A DNA stretch of 64,000 nt from Deinococcus cellulosilyticus NBRC 106333 = KACC 11606 (GTDB taxonomy: Bacteria; Deinococcota; Deinococci; Deinococcales; Deinococcaceae), in the NCBI RefSeq assembly GCF_007990775.1, contig NZ_BJXB01000029.1:1-64000 (forward strand), given 5' to 3'. A program made the position numbers and the translations under genes. The notes beneath the pieces were generated by a model, which had not been told where the DNA came from, made no database searches, and saw nothing but the letters and a program-made list of their open reading frames with translations. The first letter of the stretch is position 1. Each line of letters begins with the position of its first letter. This document shows, in pieces, positions 41,382 through 49,946 of the stretch.

Positions 41382-43402
41382 GTTACCAGTTCGTGGTGAC
41401 CCAGACGTACTACCAGGCCCTGCAGCAACTCGACCACCAGAGCCAGAAAATTGTGGGCCTGTCCATCCAGGACTTCCAGAAGGACCTGATGCTGATGCAA
41501 AGCAGCAAAAACGGGGACCGCCTGCATCCCCTGAAAAACACCCACACCTCCAACCTGTACTCGATTTCCTGCAATATGGACCTGAGGGTGATCCTGCTGC
41601 GGGAGAAAAACACCTTCGTGTACCTGCATGTGGGGCACCATGACGCCGCCTACCAGTGGGCACAGAACAAGAAATTCAGGGTGGATTTTGAGCAGAATCG
41701 GGTGCAGATGTTCACGGTGCAGGAAAGGCCAGTGCTGGAAGCAGCAAAAGAGGAAAAAACAGGACAGGTTCCTGCGTCTCCGCAGGTTCCAGCAAGCCCC
41801 ACCCCTTTCAAGTTTCTGGACAACAAAACACTGGAGCAGCTCGGGATTCCAGAAGGACTCTGGCCCTACATTCGAGCGCTGCCCGAGTCGCAGCTTCCTG
41901 AGATGATCGACCACCTGTCTGAGGATGCAGCAGACGCCCTGATCCGCATTTACTCCGGGGAAAAACTGCCTGACGAGAAAACCCTGATTGGCATGCCCAT
42001 CAAGGTCGCAGATGGGCAGATTGAAGGGGCGCTGGGCAGTGATTTTCAGACCTGGATGGTTTTCCTGCACCCCGCGCAGGAAAGGCTGGCCCAAGCCACG
42101 CCCTCCTCTTCCATGCGGATCACCGGAGGTCCAGGCACAGGCAAGACGGTGGTGGCCCTCCACCGGGCGGCTTTCCTGGCCAGAAACCACTCGGACAGGT
42201 GCGTGCTGCTGACCTGCTTCAGCAAAACGCTTGCTGAAAGGCTGGAGCAGCAACTTCCTTTTGTGATTCCCAGAAATGACCCGGCCTTCAAAAACATCGA
42301 AGTGATGAACCTGCACAAAGCGGCCAGAGAACTCTACAAAGGCCCCGAAAAAGCTGTGGATTCGGGTCAGATTTTTCCCCTGCTCGCGGAGGTGTACCAC
42401 GACAGGGGCAGTGCTTTTGACTTTCCCTTTGTGCTCAGTGAGTGGCAGCAGGTGATCGAGGCGCAGGGCCTGTGGACCTTCGAGGCCTACCGCAGTGCCA
42501 GCCGAACTGGACGGGGCACTCCACTCGGGGCCATGCAGCGAAAACAACTCTGGACCCTGTTTGAAACCCTGCTCAACAGGCTTCAGGAGCGGGAGATGAT
42601 CAGCTTCACCCACCTCCTCACCCGAACGGCAAGGCAAATCCAGGAGAGTGGCAAAACCCATTACGACTTCGTGATCGCCGATGAAGCGCAGGACCTCGGG
42701 CCAGCAGAACTGGAATTCCTGCGGGCACTGGTGCGGCCCGGCCCATCGGACATCACCCTGGTGGGGGACCCACAGCAGCGCATCTTCAAGGCGGTGGGCA
42801 CCTGGCTCTCGCACGGCATTAACATCCGCAACAACACCTTCAAACTGAAAGTGAACTACCGCACCACCCGACAGATCCAGCAGCTTGCCGAAAAAGTGAT
42901 GGGCATGAATGGGGAGATCACCCTCTCCAGCATGCAGGGTCCACAGCCACGCATTGTGCAGTGCATGAGCGATCAGGAGCAGGTGGAGACGATTGCTGCT
43001 TTCATCCGTTCACTGATCCAGAAAGGCCACCATCCTGGTGATGTTGCCGTTCTGGAACGCACGGCACAACTTTCCATCGCTTCACGGGTGGCAAAAGAGC
43101 TCGGGCTTGAGGTTTTTGACCTGAAACAGCAGGGGAACGTGCCCAGAAACAGGCTTCCTGCAGGGTCTTTGCACCGGGCGAAAGGCCTGGAGTTCCGGGC
43201 GGTGGTCATTGCCTCTGCCGGGAAAAGCCACCTGCCCTCTCCAGTCGCCATGAAAGAAGCCCAGGACGAAGCGGATCGAAACCGCATTTCCAGCATGGAG
43301 CGGCAACTGCTGTATGTGGGGATCACCCGTGCCAGAGAGCAACTGCTCATCACACACACCGGTCACCCCTCTCCCTTCCTGTCATTTGCTGTCGCCCACT
43401 GA
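41378..43402 (+). CDS. UvrD-like SF1A helicase with N-terminal RelE/ParE-fold domain
   Basis: 674 residues. Residues 1-100 match the RelE/ParE toxin fold: YQFVVTQTYYQALQQL helix, GDRLHPLKNT, then LYSISCNMDLRVILLREKNT and the VYLHVGHHDAAYQWA ending. The helicase part has Walker A GGPGTGKT (about 250-257), VIADEAQDLGP, LVGDPQQRIF, VNYRTTRQIQ, LHRAKGLEFRAVVI and LYVGITRAREQLL (UvrD motifs I to VI). The gene starts inside the stop of the coiled-coil gene (4-base overlap). Whether the RelE part still cuts mRNA or only binds RNA or polymerase is unknown. Helicases with this type of N-terminus occur in other genomes. Confidence 0.85.
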   Translation: MSYQFVVTQTYYQALQQLDHQSQKIVGLSIQDFQKDLMLMQSSKNGDRLHPLKNTHTSNLYSISCNMDLRVILLREKNTFVYLHVGHHDAAYQWAQNKKFRVDFEQNRVQMFTVQERPVLEAAKEEKTGQVPASPQVPASPTPFKFLDNKTLEQLGIPEGLWPYIRALPESQLPEMIDHLSEDAADALIRIYSGEKLPDEKTLIGMPIKVADGQIEGALGSDFQTWMVFLHPAQERLAQATPSSSMRITGGPGTGKTVVALHRAAFLARNHSDRCVLLTCFSKTLAERLEQQLPFVIPRNDPAFKNIEVMNLHKAARELYKGPEKAVDSGQIFPLLAEVYHDRGSAFDFPFVLSEWQQVIEAQGLWTFEAYRSASRTGRGTPLGAMQRKQLWTLFETLLNRLQEREMISFTHLLTRTARQIQESGKTHYDFVIADEAQDLGPAELEFLRALVRPGPSDITLVGDPQQRIFKAVGTWLSHGINIRNNTFKLKVNYRTTRQIQQLAEKVMGMNGEITLSSMQGPQPRIVQCMSDQEQVETIAAFIRSLIQKGHHPGDVAVLERTAQLSIASRVAKELGLEVFDLKQQGNVPRNRLPAGSLHRAKGLEFRAVVIASAGKSHLPSPVAMKEAQDEADRNRISSMERQLLYVGITRAREQLLITHTGHPSPFLSFAVAH

Positions 43403-43420
43403 ACCTACACTGGAGAAACC

Positions 43421-46069
43421 ATGCCTGAGCGCACCCTGCTGATTCATCGTGATGTCACCGCCCTTGCGGATTTTGTTCGGGAGAACCATGCAGGTTTTCC
43501 CACGGTGATTGCCACCAACCTGCTCTCCATGCGCTTTGTGCGCAAGACCTCAGGTGCAGGCCTGAAAACCACCACCCTCAAGCAGCTCTCCCAGCGCATG
43601 CTTTCCAGGGAGGGGGTGCGGGTGATGTCGGAGTTTGAACGGCGCAAGGTGTTGCAGCAGGTGCTGGAAGGGGTGTCCCTGAATTACCTGCCCCTCAGCA
43701 GACCCACCCTCAGGCAACTTGGCCGCATTTTTGCGGAACTCATGCATGCTGCGACTCCACCTGAAAAGCCCCTCCTGGTGGCCCGCACGGCCCGAGAAAA
43801 GGACGTGGCCCTCACCTATCAGGCTTACCTTGAGCACCTGCAAAAACACAAACTGGCGGACCCTGCTGCTGTGGAATTCTTTGCCCTTTCCTACCCCGCG
43901 GAAAACACACGGTACCTGGTTTACGGTTATCCTTATTTTGACCGGGCACAGGTGGAATTGCTGAACCGGGTGTGTGATGCAGGAAGTGTGGTCACCCTCA
44001 CCAGTGACAGCCACCGCGCCCTGCGCAAAGGAAAAAACGCTCAGAAAAGTCTGGAGCAGCTGGGCTGGACGGTGGTGCAGGCCAGGGATTCGGTGCGTGA
44101 AACGGTGGGCACCCTGGCGGTAAACCACCTGCTGAACGGCACGGGAGCTGTTCCCGAAGGCATCACCCACACTGTGCTTCCCAGTCCAGAAGCAGAAGTC
44201 AGGCATGTGATGGGGCACATCCACCACCTGTTGAAAAAAGGCACCCCTCCTGAAGACATGGTGGTGGTGGTGCGCGATCAGGACACATATTTGCCATTGA
44301 TGCGGGAAATCAGCAGGCGGTACCACCTGCCGATCCTGTGCGGCCAGATGCTGCCCCTGCTGTACACCCATCCGGCAAGGCTGGTGCTGTCGCTGATCCG
44401 GGCGAACCAGAAGCACTGGGAGCACCACGCTGCGCTGGAAGTCTTGCAGCATCCCCTGAGCCGCTTTGCAGACGAGGTGAGCCTGAAGCGAAAACGGCTG
44501 CAGGTGCCCCCTCAAACGCTCTCTGGCTGGCAACTGGGGGAAGAGGCAAGTGTCTTGCTGTTGCCTGGCCAATCTTCGGGAAAAACGTATGGGGAAGCCA
44601 TCCTCGAGGCCCTGGCTTTTCTCGGCCTCAGCCGCACGGTGCGCGGCACCCACCAGACCGCTGTTGCCGTGAGCCGTGTGCTGGACATTCTGGAATCCCT
44701 GTCCAGCGTGGGGAACCTCACCCTGGAGGAGCTGCGTCTGGAGCTAATTGAGGACTTCATGGACATCGGTGTGCCCACGGTGTACTCCCAGCGCGGGGTG
44801 CGGATTGCCGGACCCCTTGCGCTGAGTGGCCGCAAATACCCTCATGTTTTCGTGCCTGGCCTCAGCGATGGGATGTTCCCTCAGCGGCCATCTGCAGATG
44901 TGCTCCTCGACGATCACATCCGGGAACGCTGGGAGCGCTCCGGGGTGGAACTCATCCGCCAGGGGGAACGCATGCATGCCGAACGGGCGTACCTCCATGC
45001 CTGTCTGAATGCCGCCAGCCTGAAGCTGCACCTTTCCAGGCCCCTTTTTGACCTCAAAGGGCGTGCGCTGGAAGCGTCTCCGCTCAGCCGCATGTTTCAT
45101 TCGGCTCCCTCACTCCCTGAGCCCCTCCCCGTTACGGAAGTGGAGGCTGGACTGGCAGGAAAACCAGATGAAGTCGTGCAGGTGCGGGCCAGTCTGGAAT
45201 TGTCCCGTCAGAAACTGCTGTTCTCGCACCACCACGGGCAGGTGCAGGTGGATGTGCCACCAAACCAGGTGTGGAGCCCCTCACAGCTCGCAAAATTTGG
45301 GAACTGCCGCTTCCAGTGGCTTGCCGAGAAAGTGCTGGGACTTCTTCCCTTTCCTGAGGTGGAAAAAACCCTGCAGCGGTCCACCGAGGGCACCTTCTAT
45401 CACAAGGTCCTGGAGGAACTGCTCAGGCCCCATCTGGGCACCCATCCTGACCCCAAAAGCCTGCTGACAGAATTGCCAGAAGCGTTTGACAGGGCTGAAA
45501 AAGTCCTGCTGGAAAACTGTGAGCTCCCGCCTCTTCCCCACTGGCCGTTTCAAAGGTGGGAACTCCTGGAGAGCCTGAGAAACTTCGTGAAAAGCCATTA
45601 TTTCATGCTGCAAGGCAGCATTCCTGCAACACTGGAGGTTCACATCGAGCATACCCTTCAGCTGAAAAATGGCCCTTTCACCTTCCGGGGCATTGTGGAC
45701 CGCATCGACCAGACCAAACATGGGACCACCGTGATCGACTACAAGAGCCGCAGGTACATCAGTGAAGTGCGAAAGGCAGATGGCAGCAAGCTTGAATTGC
45801 AACTCCCCCTGTATTTGATGGCCGTGAAGGGCAACCTGGGCCGTTACCTGAGCATCCTCAACCGTGAAAAACACCTGCTCAGAAGTGTGGGACCAGCACA
45901 CTCGGAGAAAGGTTACGTGTGGGAAACCCACCAGCAGGAAGTGATGGATTTTCTGGAGGACACTGTGAAGCAGCTCTCTCAGGGAGACTTTCAACCGACC
46001 CCCAGCGATGGGGCGTGCAAATTTTGTGACTACGGGGCCCTTTGCCGGGTGAAAGTGGGGCAGGCATGA
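43421..46069 (+). CDS. AddB-like helicase-nuclease subunit with Fe-S PD-(D/E)XK nuclease
   Basis: 882 residues. The N-terminal two thirds resemble the inactivated helicase lobes of AddB (no Walker A; motifs such as KYPHVFVPGLSDGMFPQRPS). The C-terminal nuclease shows FRGIVDRIDQTKHGTTVIDYKS, with the D...DYK catalytic spacing, and four cysteines that would bind a 4Fe-4S cluster: one in GNCRFQWLAEK and three in CKFCDYGALC. Normal AddB is over 1,100 residues, so this is a compact version. It starts 18 bases after the RelE-UvrD gene and its stop overlaps the AddA-like start in ATGA, so the two should form a complex that unwinds and digests DNA ends. Confidence 0.82.
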   Translation: MPERTLLIHRDVTALADFVRENHAGFPTVIATNLLSMRFVRKTSGAGLKTTTLKQLSQRMLSREGVRVMSEFERRKVLQQVLEGVSLNYLPLSRPTLRQLGRIFAELMHAATPPEKPLLVARTAREKDVALTYQAYLEHLQKHKLADPAAVEFFALSYPAENTRYLVYGYPYFDRAQVELLNRVCDAGSVVTLTSDSHRALRKGKNAQKSLEQLGWTVVQARDSVRETVGTLAVNHLLNGTGAVPEGITHTVLPSPEAEVRHVMGHIHHLLKKGTPPEDMVVVVRDQDTYLPLMREISRRYHLPILCGQMLPLLYTHPARLVLSLIRANQKHWEHHAALEVLQHPLSRFADEVSLKRKRLQVPPQTLSGWQLGEEASVLLLPGQSSGKTYGEAILEALAFLGLSRTVRGTHQTAVAVSRVLDILESLSSVGNLTLEELRLELIEDFMDIGVPTVYSQRGVRIAGPLALSGRKYPHVFVPGLSDGMFPQRPSADVLLDDHIRERWERSGVELIRQGERMHAERAYLHACLNAASLKLHLSRPLFDLKGRALEASPLSRMFHSAPSLPEPLPVTEVEAGLAGKPDEVVQVRASLELSRQKLLFSHHHGQVQVDVPPNQVWSPSQLAKFGNCRFQWLAEKVLGLLPFPEVEKTLQRSTEGTFYHKVLEELLRPHLGTHPDPKSLLTELPEAFDRAEKVLLENCELPPLPHWPFQRWELLESLRNFVKSHYFMLQGSIPATLEVHIEHTLQLKNGPFTFRGIVDRIDQTKHGTTVIDYKSRRYISEVRKADGSKLELQLPLYLMAVKGNLGRYLSILNREKHLLRSVGPAHSEKGYVWETHQQEVMDFLEDTVKQLSQGDFQPTPSDGACKFCDYGALCRVKVGQA

Positions 46070-49000
46070 CCCAGCTCACCCCCAGGCAACGCCTTGCCGT
46101 GACTGCTCCTGGCAATGTGGTGATCCAGGCCGGGGCAGGCTCTGGAAAAACCCACGTTCTGGCCGAGCGCATCATCCACCTGCTGGAACAGGGCCTCAAA
46201 CCCAGGGAACTGTGCGCAGTGACCTTCACCGAAGCTGCAGCCCGTGAGCTGCGCAGCCGTGTGGAGGCCTACCTGGAACGCAAACTTCCCGAGAATGAAG
46301 CCTACTGGGGAGAGGTGCTGGATGACTTCCCGGAGGCACAGATCTCCACCATTCACAGCCTGTGTGGACGCATTGCCCGCGAACACCCGCTGGAAAGCGA
46401 CGCCAGTTTCAACATGCAGGTGCTGGAAGAGGGGGCCTTTCAGAACTGGCTGGACAGTGTGTTCCCCGAGATTCTGCAGGTGCTGCACCCTGAAACCCAC
46501 GCAGACCTGCCGTATTCCCTGCTCTCTGAAGCCCTGAGAACCCTGCTCGGTGATCCCCTCACCGCAGAACTGGCCCTGGGCAAGGTGGAAACCCTCTCTC
46601 CTGAAGAGCTGGAGCAGATGCAGCTTGCAAGGCTTCAGGCCCTCTGGGAAGAACATGTTGATGCCAGACTGCACCGACTGAAGATGCTCCAGACGGCAAC
46701 TTGCAAGGACCTCTCAGATCCCCTGTATCCCACCTATACCCTGCTTCTGGAGGTGCTGGACGTGCAGGATGCGAAGGTTTTCAGTGAACGCTTCTTTGGC
46801 ATGCCTTACTCAAAAAGTGCAGGTCGCGCACCCAACTGGACAGGCTCTGGAAAGGTGCTGGTGCATGACACCGTGGCCTGGCTCAGGGAAACCTTTGCTG
46901 CAGCCAGAATCCGTGAGGAGGAGCAGTGGCACCACCGTGCCCTCTTTCAGCTGAAACAGGCCTACCGCAAAACCCTCAAGAAACGCTATGCCCTGTCGGT
47001 CAGGGACAACGTGATGGGCTTTGCCGACCTTGAGTACCACGCCCGGCAGGCCATGCAGCACACCCACGTGCAGGTGTACTACCAGGACCGCTGGAAGGTG
47101 CTGCTCATTGATGAATTTCAGGACACCAGCCCTGCCCAGTGGACCATTTTGCGCAACCTGCTCTCAGAACGCACCCTCTACACGGTGGTCGGGGACGAAA
47201 AACAGTCGATCTACGGTTTTCGAGGGTCAGACGTGCGCCTGATCCAGCAGCTTTCAGACCACACCCGTCAGGCAGGAAGCGTGGTGGACCTTGACACCAG
47301 TTTCCGCACCCACCACAGTCTGGTGGAGGTGGTCAATCGGGTGTTCGAGGTGCTGTTTGAAGGTCACAACCACCCGAGCAGCGTTGAGATGCGCCCCCTC
47401 AGGGCCGCCAGACAGCAGAAGCCCGAAACCGAACAGTGCAGTGTGGAAGTGCACGTGATTGCCGGAGAACGGGTCGGGAACCTCAGAGACGCCGAAGGCC
47501 GTCTGATGGTCCTGCGCATCCAGGACCTGATCCGCAGCCGGTTTAAGGTGTACGACAGGAAAGCGCAGGTTCACAGGCCTGTGCGTTTTGAGGACATTGC
47601 TGTGCTGTACCGGGCCAAAACGAGTCTGGACACCTACCTCAGATCCTTCAAGAAAGCCGGAATTCCCCACGTGGTGGAATCGGGAATGGGCCTCTTTGAC
47701 CGCCCAGAAGTGCAGGATCAAATCACCTTCCTGCGGTTTCTGGCCAGTCCGTTTGATGACCTCTCCCTCGCTGCCCTGCTGAGAAGTCCGTGTTTCACGC
47801 TGAGTGACCCTGAGGTGTACAGGCTGACCCGCAACATGCAAGAGAGCCTGTGGCACACCCTGCAGGCCGACCCTGCATCCCGGCACATCGTGCAGGTGCT
47901 GCAGGAAGTTCTGGCAGAACGCAAAGATGGCAGCCCTGTGGAAGTGCTGGAAATGCTGCACGAAAAAACCCGTTACCCCCTGGTGCTCTCCCAGCTCCCG
48001 GAGGCAGAGCGGCGGCTCCTGAATGTCTCGCGTTTCAAGGAGGTGCTGCGGGACCTTTACAGACAGGGCCACACCGACGTGTTCAGTGCCACCCAGGCCC
48101 TGCAGCACATGGCTGAAGCTGGCGTGGAGGTGCCTGAAGCCGTTCCCCCCTCCCTGAATGCGGTGCGTTTCATGACCATCCACAAGTCCAAAGGGCTGGA
48201 ATTCCCTGTGGTCATTCTGCTGGACAGCCTGCACGTCGGCACGAACTTCAAAGATCCGGTGCTGATCGACAGTGATCTTGGGGTGGCTCTCCGGCACCCG
48301 GACGACACCCTGGAGCTTCCCGAAGCCTACCTCAAACTGCACGAGGAGCAGATGAGGCGCAGCACCCTGGAAGAAATCCGGGTGAAGTACGTGGCTTTTA
48401 CCCGCGCAGCGGACCTCCTGATCCTCGGGCTTCCCCTCACCCAGAAACAGGAACGGCCCTATTACCAGCTGATGAAGGCCCTCTCGGGCACCGACCACGA
48501 GGTGTACAGCTATGAGGCCCACCACATCCCCTCCCTGGACCCCATCGAACCCCTGATTGCAGGTCCCTCCTCTTCAGAAGCAGGTTCTGGTGGTCCCCTG
48601 CCCTTCCTGCTGCCAGAAAGCCTTCCTGTCACGTCCGTGGGGGTCTACCTGAAATGCCCCAGGTCCTTTGAATACCAGTACCTGCGGGGCATCCTGGGAA
48701 TCAACCTGCAATGGAAAAGCAGGGCTGAACAACCCCGCGTTCTCAGAGGAAAAAGCATTGGTGGCCTGGTGCACACCGCACTGGAGCAGGACTGGACCAG
48801 CTTTGAGGCCATCCAGAACCACTTTGTGGGAGAGCACCCTGCGGTCATCCATGAGGTGTACCGTCTGGTGTCCAGCCTGCAAGACGAGGCGTTTCAGGAG
48901 CTCAAGAACCTGCCTTTCACCCGTGAGCAGGCCTACAGCATCCCTTACGCTGGCATGACCTTTGAAGGGGTGATCGATGCCTTCACGGACGGCTGGATCA

Positions 49001-49314
49001 TCGACTACAAAACCGATTCTTTCATGGACCCCGAGCACCACCTGCCTCAGCTCGCCCTGTACAGCCACCACCTGAAAATCCCAAAAGCCTCGCTGGTCTA
49101 CCTCAGGCACAACACCCTGCACACCTTCGGGGCAGAGGAACTGGCGAGAGGGCTGCAGGACATTGACCGGATGCTTGCGAATTTGCGCTCTGGCAAACTG
49201 GACCCAACACCGAGTGCCTTCAGCTGCCGTTTCTGCCCGCACCAGAGCCACTGCCCGGATGCGGTGGGTCTGGAAGAGGATCTGGAAGCAGCATCCAGGG
49301 AGAAAAACCCATGA
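46066..49314 (+). CDS. AddA-like UvrD helicase with C-terminal Fe-S nuclease
   Basis: 1,082 residues. The UvrD core has Walker A AGAGSGKT (about 22-29), LIDEFQDTSP, VGDEKQSIYGFRG, DTSFRTH, MTIHKSKGLEFPVV and YVAFTRAADLL. The C-terminal nuclease has FEGVIDAF...WIIDYKTDS as catalytic strand pair. Unlike standard AddA, it also has the four-cysteine pattern of Fe-S nucleases: CPRSFEYQYLRG before and CRFCPHQSHC after. So both subunits of this pair seem to carry an Fe-S nuclease. ATG 46066 is preferred (ATGA overlap with the AddB-like gene). Deinococcus radiodurans lacks RecBCD/AddAB, which favours a defence role for this acquired pair. Confidence 0.85.
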   Translation: MTQLTPRQRLAVTAPGNVVIQAGAGSGKTHVLAERIIHLLEQGLKPRELCAVTFTEAAARELRSRVEAYLERKLPENEAYWGEVLDDFPEAQISTIHSLCGRIAREHPLESDASFNMQVLEEGAFQNWLDSVFPEILQVLHPETHADLPYSLLSEALRTLLGDPLTAELALGKVETLSPEELEQMQLARLQALWEEHVDARLHRLKMLQTATCKDLSDPLYPTYTLLLEVLDVQDAKVFSERFFGMPYSKSAGRAPNWTGSGKVLVHDTVAWLRETFAAARIREEEQWHHRALFQLKQAYRKTLKKRYALSVRDNVMGFADLEYHARQAMQHTHVQVYYQDRWKVLLIDEFQDTSPAQWTILRNLLSERTLYTVVGDEKQSIYGFRGSDVRLIQQLSDHTRQAGSVVDLDTSFRTHHSLVEVVNRVFEVLFEGHNHPSSVEMRPLRAARQQKPETEQCSVEVHVIAGERVGNLRDAEGRLMVLRIQDLIRSRFKVYDRKAQVHRPVRFEDIAVLYRAKTSLDTYLRSFKKAGIPHVVESGMGLFDRPEVQDQITFLRFLASPFDDLSLAALLRSPCFTLSDPEVYRLTRNMQESLWHTLQADPASRHIVQVLQEVLAERKDGSPVEVLEMLHEKTRYPLVLSQLPEAERRLLNVSRFKEVLRDLYRQGHTDVFSATQALQHMAEAGVEVPEAVPPSLNAVRFMTIHKSKGLEFPVVILLDSLHVGTNFKDPVLIDSDLGVALRHPDDTLELPEAYLKLHEEQMRRSTLEEIRVKYVAFTRAADLLILGLPLTQKQERPYYQLMKALSGTDHEVYSYEAHHIPSLDPIEPLIAGPSSSEAGSGGPLPFLLPESLPVTSVGVYLKCPRSFEYQYLRGILGINLQWKSRAEQPRVLRGKSIGGLVHTALEQDWTSFEAIQNHFVGEHPAVIHEVYRLVSSLQDEAFQELKNLPFTREQAYSIPYAGMTFEGVIDAFTDGWIIDYKTDSFMDPEHHLPQLALYSHHLKIPKASLVYLRHNTLHTFGAEELARGLQDIDRMLANLRSGKLDPTPSAFSCRFCPHQSHCPDAVGLEEDLEAASREKNP

Positions 49315-49721
49315 ACCTGCCCATGCTGGAAATTCGTTTTGATGCTGTAGCAGATACCCTGTACGTGAAGCTTCGTCGACTGAAGGTGTACTCCACCTTT
49401 CAACACGGCTCCCATGTGGTCAATGTGGCCAGAAACCGCAAAGTGGTGGACATCGAAATCCTGCATTTCCAGGCCCACCTGCAAAGACACGGGAAAATCA
49501 CCATCCCACCCCGGTTTCTCACAGATGGGCCTGTCGTCCCCATGGACCCTGCAAAAAAAGCCCGATTGCGCAAAGCCATTGTGGAAAGTTCTGGCATTAT
49601 AAATGACGAAGAAGCTGAAGAATGGCTTGCCCTGATCAGCCAGTGGAGAGGCAGGCCCTTCACCGCACCAAATGGCAATCCTGGCGAAACAGACCATGAA
49701 AACGATCCACCAGTGGAGTGA
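49311..49721 (+). CDS. DUF2283-like small protein
   Basis: 136 residues. The first 55 match the DUF2283 pattern: EIRFDAVADTLYVKL, a basic loop, HGSHVVNVARNRKVVDIEILHF. The remainder is a helical tail with RKAIVESSGI and an acidic end. The gene starts in the stop of the AddA-like gene (ATGA overlap), so it is translated with it. DUF2283 proteins are small, often next to toxin-antitoxin genes, and have no proven function. Here a CopG-like antitoxin gene overlaps its 3' end. Confidence 0.75.
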   Translation: MNLPMLEIRFDAVADTLYVKLRRLKVYSTFQHGSHVVNVARNRKVVDIEILHFQAHLQRHGKITIPPRFLTDGPVVPMDPAKKARLRKAIVESSGIINDEEAEEWLALISQWRGRPFTAPNGNPGETDHENDPPVE

Positions 49722-49878
49722 AATTCCAGATTTTGAGACTCCAGAAGAGGAGGCAACCTTCTGGGACACCCACTCCCTCTCCCCTCAACTCTGGAATCAG
49801 GTTCGCCCTGGGGACCCAGAACTGGATGAATTTCTCAGCGAAATCCAAAGCATCACTGTTGTGGGTGCTGAAGAATAA
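49696..49878 (+). CDS. CopG-antitoxin-like protein (no adjacent toxin)
   Basis: 60 residues, starting MKTIHQWSEIPDFETPEEEA and continuing FWDTHSLSPQLW, the signature of the CopG_antitoxin (BrnA-like) family whose members begin with this Pro-Phe-Glu-rich stretch and FWDTH. The helical C-terminal ribbon-helix-helix is short. ATG 49696 lies inside the DUF2283-like gene (26-base overlap). No free toxin gene follows. The RelE-fold domain of the fusion helicase three genes upstream is the only toxin-like sequence in the operon. Confidence 0.72.
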   Translation: MKTIHQWSEIPDFETPEEEATFWDTHSLSPQLWNQVRPGDPELDEFLSEIQSITVVGAEE

Positions 49879-49946
49879 ACCTCATGCCAAAAACCCGCCG
49901 GGCTTGCAGCCCTTGTATCTTGACCAACAAGAGGAGAACAGCAATC

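Noticed and set aside
41042..42814. Minus-strand frame of 590 codons opposite the coiled-coil and RelE-UvrD genes
   Set aside because: Shadow of two genes with strong motifs and overlapping starts.
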